Part shown: one piece after another, positions 57,844 through 64,000 of the stretch
How positions within the stretch are numbered: position 1 is the first letter of the stretch
How the letters are laid out: each line of letters starts with the position of its first letter
Assembly (NCBI GenBank): GCA_029216955.1
Contig: JANAVB010015600.1
Coordinates: 34,414,569-34,478,568, forward strand
DNA: 64,000 nucleotides
DNA from: Iris pallida
Lineage: Eukaryota > Streptophyta > Magnoliopsida > Asparagales > Iridaceae
Reading direction: 5' to 3'
The notes under the pieces: model-generated
What the model saw: the letters and a program-made list of their open reading frames with translations, nothing else
What the model was told of the DNA's origin: nothing
The model's database searches: none
Made by a program: the position numbers and the translations under genes

Positions 57844-59041
57844 CTGTAGATGAAGAAGTGACTAATGAAAAAGAAACAGACTTTAACGATGAACCAGTTG
57901 TAGAAGGACCCACTACAACTGAACTACTTGAAGAGCCAGAAGGGCCGATGGCCAAAGTAGGTGATGAATACGTAGTCGACCCATCAACTGAAGCTGGAGC
58001 CATTGTAACAACATCCTTATTTATTGTTACTGATCCAGTACAAGTTCCTGAGAAGACCATGTCTGAACCGGAGTCAGCTACTATGACTACCATTCCATCC
58101 GCAACTATCACCGTCACTGAAACTCTAGTAGTTTCGACTCCAGAAACGGCTGGAGTAAAAGATGCTGAAGACATTATCCCTGAAGCACCTGGGGATCAGT
58201 TGACCATAGTAGCAGCGACAACAATGGCTTCATCTCAGTCTGCTACCAAGGCAACAACATCTGCTCCTAGTCTTCAAAAAAGGGATCTGGTAGATATTGC
58301 CGCAACTCCAAGCTCAAATGCAGAAATAAATCTCTTGGTTGAGATTCATACTGAAATTTTTTACAAGACTCTGGCGGCTCTGATCAAAATGGTCCTGAAG
58401 AAGGGCCTCAATTATGAAAGCTTGAAGGCGGCTATTACTCTTATGATCAGAAATATCGCCATGTTCAATGATGCAGCGAGAGTAGCAGCATTGGAGAAGG
58501 TCATGGAGGAACTTGAACAGCCCATTAGAGAATATCTAAGGCTGTCAAGTGAAACCATTGAAAGTCTCATCCAAAGCGAGTATGACGCTTTATCAGCTGA
58601 ATACACCGCTCGGGAGACTACTTTCGATGAAGCTCTCCAAGAGTATAGCATCAAGGTCGCCAAAGAAAAAGCTTTTTTGGCTGAAGCTAAGCCCTAACTA
58701 GAGATCCAGAGAGAAGCCTATAAAACTTCGAATATGAGAATTCATCAACAAAATGATAGAATTCGAGAAGTTGAGGCTGAATTGGCTCGTTTGAAGGCAG
58801 AGAGGGAGCAGTTGATCGTAGCTCGAGACCAACATCTGACGCCGAGCTCAATATTGGAGGAGCAAGTCTTCGGTGCTGAATCTTCCATATTTGTACTCCA
58901 GAAGCTCGGCGTACTTTAGCTACTACAACTGTGATGAACTCTCGCGAGAAGGGTCTATTGGAGCTACAAAAATTGCTTGAAGACGTCTCTGCTCCGCCTT
59001 AGGCAAATAAAGAGCTTTTGTATTCTTCTTTTTTGTTCATC

Positions 59042-59047
59042 AATAAA
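59042..59047 (+). terminator. poly(A) signal of the antisense gene
   Basis: AATAAA 40 bases after the stop at 59002, followed by T-rich sequence. Confidence 0.5.
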
Positions 59048-59164
59048 GAATTCTGTATTCTTCTGTCTTTTTCATTCTGTAATATTTTCAAGACATGAAT
59101 GAAATATTTTGTTTTATGACCCTATCATTTATTTTGAATTTAAACAATAGGTATGAGATAGAAA

Positions 59165-59430
59165 ACACTTATCAGAGGTAGTATAGACATGATAAGTCTT
59201 CTAAACTCAATAAATTATATCTATCCAGAGGTAATATGGACATGATAGATAATGAATCTCGTTTTCTTTTTAGAGTGTACAATACTATCAGAGGTAATAT
59301 GAACATGATAGATCGTAACAACTCAAAAAAAAAGATTAATATCTATTCAGAGGCTATATGGACATGATAGATAGGAAAAGAAGTAGACTTAATATTTATT
59401 CAGAGGTCATGAGAACATGATAAATAATAA
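59165..59430. repeat. five spaced repeats between the antisense gene and integrase
   Basis: TATCNAGAGGTAATATGGACATGATA-like units at about 59170, 59222, 59287, 59342 and 59395, spaced 50-65 bases. The ends TATC and GATA of each unit are inverted. They lie exactly where the two opposed transcripts would meet. Confidence 0.8.
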
Positions 59431-59536
59431 ATCTCTCTTTTTAATCAGCTGGTAAGACAGAAGATCAAAAATTCTCTTTTATGAGAGAAGTAATCAGCTT
59501 AACCAAACATTGGTAGCTGAGGAATAAAGAAGAAAT

Positions 59537-60256
59537 TCAGACATAATATTTTTTCAAGAATTTGCCATTAATTGGCATCATGAGCAAATCTCCATTAGGT
59601 TTAGACAACCTATAGGCACCATTAGAGAATATTGTCTCGACGACATAAGGACCTTCCCATTTCGCTTGGAATTTCCCTTTGCTTTTATGAGTCATCACCA
59701 TCGGTCTTCGAACAGCTAGAACTAGCTCACCGACTTTAAATACCCTCTCTTTAACTTTACGATTGAAAGCTCGAGATATGCGGGCTTGATATAACTCAAT
59801 GTGCTGTTGCGCTTGAAGACGCTTTTCGTCTAGACCTTCAAGTTCTTGAAGTCTCAACCGATCATTATTCTCTGTAGTTAGCTCATTTGTAATGGCTATT
59901 CTAAGAGATGGAATCTGGATTTCCAGTGGAAGAACAGCCTCACATCCATAAACCAGTGAGAATGGTGTAAAACCAGTAGGAGTTCGGACTGTCGTTCGGT
60001 AAGCCCATAAATATTCTCCAAGTTTCTCATTCCAATCATGTTTATTAGAAGAGATGAACTTTTTGAGAAGTTTAATGATTGTCTTGTTGAAAGCTTCGGC
60101 TAAACCATTAGCAGCTGGATTATAAGCCGTAGACGCCAAATTTTGAATCCGATTCTTATCGCAGAACCGATAAAATGCCTGACTGGCAAATTGTGGTCCA
60201 TTGTCATGAATTATCCGTCGGGGAATCCCAAAATGATAAATGATATGGTGTTTAAT
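59537..60256 (-). pseudogene. pol: element D: integrase, C-terminal two-thirds
   Basis: The minus strand is open from the cut at 60256 to TGA-less end KKYYV at 59537. It starts in the core at HHIIYHFGIPRRI, has the second catalytic aspartate (IIHDNGPQF) and the glutamate (NPAANGLAEAFNKT), then LWAYRTTVRTPTGFTPFSLV and the C-terminal RKVKERVFKVGELVLAVRR and FQAKWEGPYVV. This is typical of Tat/Ogre integrases and has no chromodomain. No stop lies in the visible part. The zinc region and RT were displaced by LTR F. Confidence 0.9.
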
Positions 60257-60867
60257 TGTAAGCCCCCTAGATTTCAGGGCTATTTTAAACTTTCTAAATG
60301 AATTATTTTCAATAAATATTTTATTATTTAATTGTTTTGAACATTAATGTTCCTTTCCGTGACTTTGACTTCTGAAGCGTCAGGGATGCCAATCTCTGTA
60401 AACTCTCTTCATGGGTTTTGAAGTAGACAAGATTATATTCATTTTGATATATCATGTCCTACTTAAACTCGTTCCCTTGTGCTCTTTTTGTATCGCACAA
60501 CTTTCGGGTCAATTTAGGCCAATTAATTATCTACCGTAAAAACCTGATTTAATTTCTAATTTAATTTCGGGACCCGACATCGATCCAACCTAGTCGACCC
60601 AAAGTATGGACATGGTCCACATGAAGCCTACTACCCACATGATACTTGTGTCCCATTTATTTGAGTCCCTGCATGTTACTTATTTACCCATGATTATAAA
60701 TACCCATTTAAATTCACTTATTTCATCCTGTTCGATTTTGACCCGACCCGGCTTGACCGAACCCGAACCCAAGCTCCATGTTGTCCTCTCATGACTGTCC
60801 AAATACCCCACACAATATTTTTCTTTTTCCTATTTTGAAAATATCTCTTCCTCTCTCTACTTTACAA

Positions 60868-60936
<69 letters not shown>

Positions 60937-63900
60937 CACTCTCTCTCTCTCCTTACACACTACCTCACCCCCTCCCCTCTCCTTCACAGTACACCCCCCC
61001 CCCATTTGGCCGACTTTACCTCCCTCTCACTCTCTCTCAAATATCTCTCTAAAAAATCACTCTCTCTTTCTATTTTATATATACAACACACACTCTCTCT
61101 CTCTTTATTATATACACAACACACACATCTCCAACTTTCTCTCCCTCCCACTCCATGGCCGACTCCCACCCCCTCACTGTCGATACCCCTACCTTCTTCA
61201 CCACAGCCACCTCCATCTTTTTCTTCTTCTCTTCTTCATCGTCTACATCATCATCACCATCAAAACCACCACCAACATTAACCATCTCCACCACCATCAC
61301 CAATATTATCATCATCTCTACCACCATTAACCACCTTCACCACCACCACCCGAACTACCACCCTCGCACGACCACCTCCACCGCGCCGCCGCCGCCCTGG
61401 CCGGCCGGCCGTAGCACCACAGTGCGGCATACAGCAGTAGCATACAGCAGTAGCCAAAGCGCAGCAGTCTACGCACGGCCACGCGTGCATGGCCATGCAT
61501 GCCGCCGATTGCCGCCGCTGTCGTACACCGCCACCACGACCCTCCCTCGACCGACGAGACTCCGAAGACCTCCCCCATGGCCACTGTGCTCTTCCCCGAC
61601 GTGCCACGTAGGCGATTCGTGCGTTTCGCACGAAATTCCGTCGTGACGCGCGAGTTTTGAACTCGGAAATGGCATTCCGTCGCAACGACTTTGTGCACGA
61701 TTTTCGAGATATCCGACTGTTGGATCGACGATTTCTTCGCTCCGTCACAATCTTGGTATATCCATCTTCACTCTCCTCAAGTTTTATCTGTTAATTACGT
61801 CGTTTGAAACCTCAAAACTGGCCACCAAGTTGACACTTTAAATTGTATAAATTTTGGACAGTTTTGTGGAGCCAACTTCATCAGCTCGTAACTCCGCCGT
61901 CGCAGCTCCGGTTGGCACGCTTCCAGTTCCTGTGTGCAGCTGGTATAACCCTCTTCCTACCCCTTAAGTTTCTTTTTATTATGAGCACGTTTGGTTGGTC
62001 GAATTCGACGCCAAAGTTGGCCATCCGATTTCTTTAATTTGTACTTGTTAAATTCTATTTTTGAACCCGGGACTCCAAATTCAATTTATGACACCACCAG
62101 TAGACTCGTGGCATCGTTTTGACATATTTTCATATAAAGTTTGCTTGATTTGGAGAACATGAACCCTGGCACGCATTTCGGTGCAAAGCGGGTCTCACAT
62201 TTCGAGTCAACGGGTCACTTTGAGATCGGCTCATCGGAATCCAATTCCGGATATACCGTTGAGTTCGTATCGTTATTCTAGAATCGTTGACATATACTTT
62301 GTTAGATTTAGTGGACTTTGGCTCCGGCACGCTTTTCCGTGCAAATCGAATACCAATATCTAGGTCAACGGACCATTTTATGATTGGGTCATCGGAATTT
62401 TATTTTGGACATACCGTTGTGTCATCATTCTGGATTCATGGACATATAATTTGCTAAATTTTGTAGACTTCTATCCTGACATATTTTTTGGTACAAAGTG
62501 TGTCCAGCGACGGACATCATTTTGATCCGAAATTACTGTTTTGCTCCTGTATCCAAATTGGACTTATGGGTAGGCTATCCTAGCTAATTTGACCATTCTG
62601 GACGTGTTGGTGATATTTGCTTTATCATCCGACAATATCTTTAGATTTTGTTTATGTATTATCCTTAATTTGTAATTTTTAATTATTTTTCAGAAATTGT
62701 TACCTTCTGTTTTTGAATTTCTATATATATTTTAAGTGCTGTAAAAATCTGGAAAAAATTGTATTTAAATACTATATTAATTTAGCTAATTTATTATAAT
62801 TTATCCAGTATTTAATAAGTACTTTTGGTATTTTATAAAAATAGGAAAACAGAACTCATTTTCAGGATACATGTGTTTGCTGATTTTTAATAAATATCTA
62901 TGAGGGTTTATAAATTCCAGAAAAAAATTATTATAAATTTCTATAATTAACAAGGATCATTTTGGTACTTTATTTTATGTAAAATTAAGCTTTTTGTCTA
63001 TCTCAAAAATTGTTGGAACTCGGTGTACAGTCTGATTTATTTATTGAGTAGTTGCGACTTACAAAGTTTTGTGTTGATTTGAGTTATTGTAGCATTGGAC
63101 CTCACCCTACACTAGTGTAAAGGTCCTAGAAAATTAGTTTGGGTATAGTGTCACCCCACATTGGAATTTTTATGCTAGGACATTTCTTAGCTAGTGTCCA
63201 GTTAGGAGTTGTGTCACACAACTAGTGTAATCTTAATCATAACTTAGATGCTGAGTTTGTATATCATTATTGACAGGACACCGGACATCTATATCTTCGT
63301 ACTAGTATTCTTGCTTTGCTCGAGACAAGTACCCCTACAAGCTTATTTACTGCGTATAACAATAAACTGTGATTAAATCATGTTAAAATACTGCTTTCTG
63401 GATAACTGCAAGTCATATCTTCACATGCTTCTTACTGTTTCTCAGTACATGTCATGCTTTGTACTGCTCTGAGTATCCACTATATATGTTTTATACTGCT
63501 CTCAGTACTTACCATGCCTATACTGCTCCCAGTATCTTTCACATGTTTTATACTGTTCTCGAATCACTCACATGTTACATTATTTTTATATCCCTACCAT
63601 GCTTAGGATAGTTTTTATATCTCTCACATATTTAAAACAACGGGTTAAGGGGAAACTGTTAGTAGAGTACGTGATCATGCCCCCATCCTCCGTATGTATT
63701 TACCGTGCACGGTAACATTCTATATGTAACTTTGTCGTAGGTTCTGATCTCGCGTTTGTGTATGGATATACACCGATGCCGTTCGTGCACGTATGTGCAT
63801 GCCAGAAAAACTTGATATGTACCATTGTACATCCTATTTACCTATTGACCGATCATGTACATGCTACAGTTTTAAACTTTAAAAAGAATATTTTATTGCC

Positions 63901-64000
63901 ATGATAAAATGTATCTAAAACTGGATAAATCAAGATATGCCATGATTACGTTATTTTATCTTTTTCTATCACATGATCAGTATGATATGTTTGTAGTACA
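60257..64000 (+). mobile_element. gypsy LTR copy F, runs off the right edge
   Basis: Starts TGTAAGCCCCCTAG inside D's integrase (TTAAT at 60252-60256 would be the TSD) and is related to the LTRs of element B: TA microsatellite, then a gene-like GC-rich leader, then repeated GTGCAAAGCGGGTC and GGACATACCGTTG phrases (62180-62430) matching B near 6740 and 20120. It is at least 3.7 kb. The frame 61155-61646 is low-complexity His/Pro/Ser and I do not regard it as a gene. Confidence 0.8.
60873..60935. repeat. TA microsatellite in LTR F
   Basis: About 30 TA units, followed by CT-rich runs to about 61140. It is in the same relative position as the TA run of element B. Confidence 0.95.

Larger units (their letters stand above)
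53249..59002 (+). pseudogene. antisense gene of element D with plant-mobile-domain features, intron-containing, broken
   Basis: Proposed exons: 53249-53393, 54011-56602 and 56677-59002, the last interrupted by a Copia solo LTR. It starts MAPKSKTAVDSKGKK, a basic tail. Exon 2 encodes a region like the plant mobile domain (aminotransferase-like, PF10536): WVFKFGERIMYLPDMVKDYP, LLAGFLTLWLQGWIVP, a helix VRINLLSAMVCQINAGLRTF, and YLPSRFARQYGYDQLHV, the latter typical of that family. Then come a basic NLS-like stretch (RKRKSGAALTLPEKILPEKK), a long acidic Ser/Thr-rich region and a C-terminal coiled coil (RIREVEAELARLKAEREQL). It ends VSAPP at TAG 59000-59002. Frameshifts near 54120, 54840 and 58890 and several stops (for example 54838, 55547, 58698) disable it. 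Family known in Tat elements; role unknown. Domain call moderately firm. Confidence 0.75.
51837..60256 (-). mobile_element. Element D: Tat-like retrotransposon, minus strand, 3' portion with an antisense gene
   Basis: On the minus strand, from right: the end of integrase (60256-59537), a repeat-bearing spacer, a long gene running the opposite way, a PPT (52955-52941) and the 3' LTR (52940-51837). It inserted into the RT of element A after TTCCC (51832-51836). The other TSD copy is not in the window because LTR F cuts D at 60257. Antisense ORFs between integrase and 3' LTR are known from several Tat-lineage elements, so the arrangement is a recognised though poorly understood type. Confidence 0.85.

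Noticed and set aside
61155..61646. 163-codon frame rich in His, Pro, Ser and Thr
   Set aside because: Low-complexity sequence in the leader of LTR F, open on several frames at once. No domain.

Overview
The window is nuclear DNA of a flowering plant and consists almost entirely of transposable elements. No intact host gene is visible. Evidence for a plant: Ty3/gypsy elements of plant-specific lineages (Tekay/Del-like chromoviruses with 3-4 kb LTRs and Tat/Ogre-like elements), Copia solo LTRs ending in the usual plant pattern, a CACTA transposon, and a captured exon of a plant BTB/POZ-MATH gene. The density of nesting suggests a large, repeat-rich genome. The species cannot be named from this sequence.

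The layout resolves as a stack of insertions, most with exact target-site duplications (TSD). Left edge: LTR copy I (1-841, +) abuts a minus-strand LTR, H (842-5179). Both sit in or beside an older LTR fragment, G (5180-5255 continuing at 21541-22822). G was split by element B (5256-21540, +, TSD GTGGT), a degenerate Tekay-like gag-pol element. B carries a reverse Copia solo LTR in its 5' LTR (7424-8948, TSD GCAGG) and a CACTA element in gag (10714-14624, TSD AGT). The CACTA element holds captured host exons.

G is also cut at 22822 by element A, a Tat-like retrotransposon (LTR, PBS, long gag leader, gag, protease, start of RT). A is interrupted at 28503 by element C (minus strand, 28504-50892, TSD GTACC), another Tekay-like element. 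C's 5' LTR is itself interrupted by element E (38421-50062, TSD AATTT), a young non-autonomous element with two 4.08-kb LTRs and only an uninterrupted capsid-less mini-Gag. A is broken again, inside its RT, at 51836 by element D (minus strand, 51837-60256), a second Tat-like element of which the 3' LTR, PPT and integrase end remain. Between D's integrase and 3' LTR lies a spliced gene in the opposite (+) orientation, with its own TATA box and poly(A) signal and with plant-mobile-domain features. A Copia solo LTR (56904-57843, TSD CTGTA) sits in that gene. D's integrase is cut at 60257 by LTR F, which runs off the right edge.

The most interesting points are: (1) the antisense plant-mobile-domain gene of D, with dense GCGTAAA words over its promoter, first intron and the adjacent LTR; (2) a possible exon (branch-point-like CTGAC, 3' splice site, short acidic frame) conserved near the 3' end of different LTRs; (3) the intact mini-Gag of E; (4) W-box arrays in LTRs; (5) the exon-capturing CACTA element.
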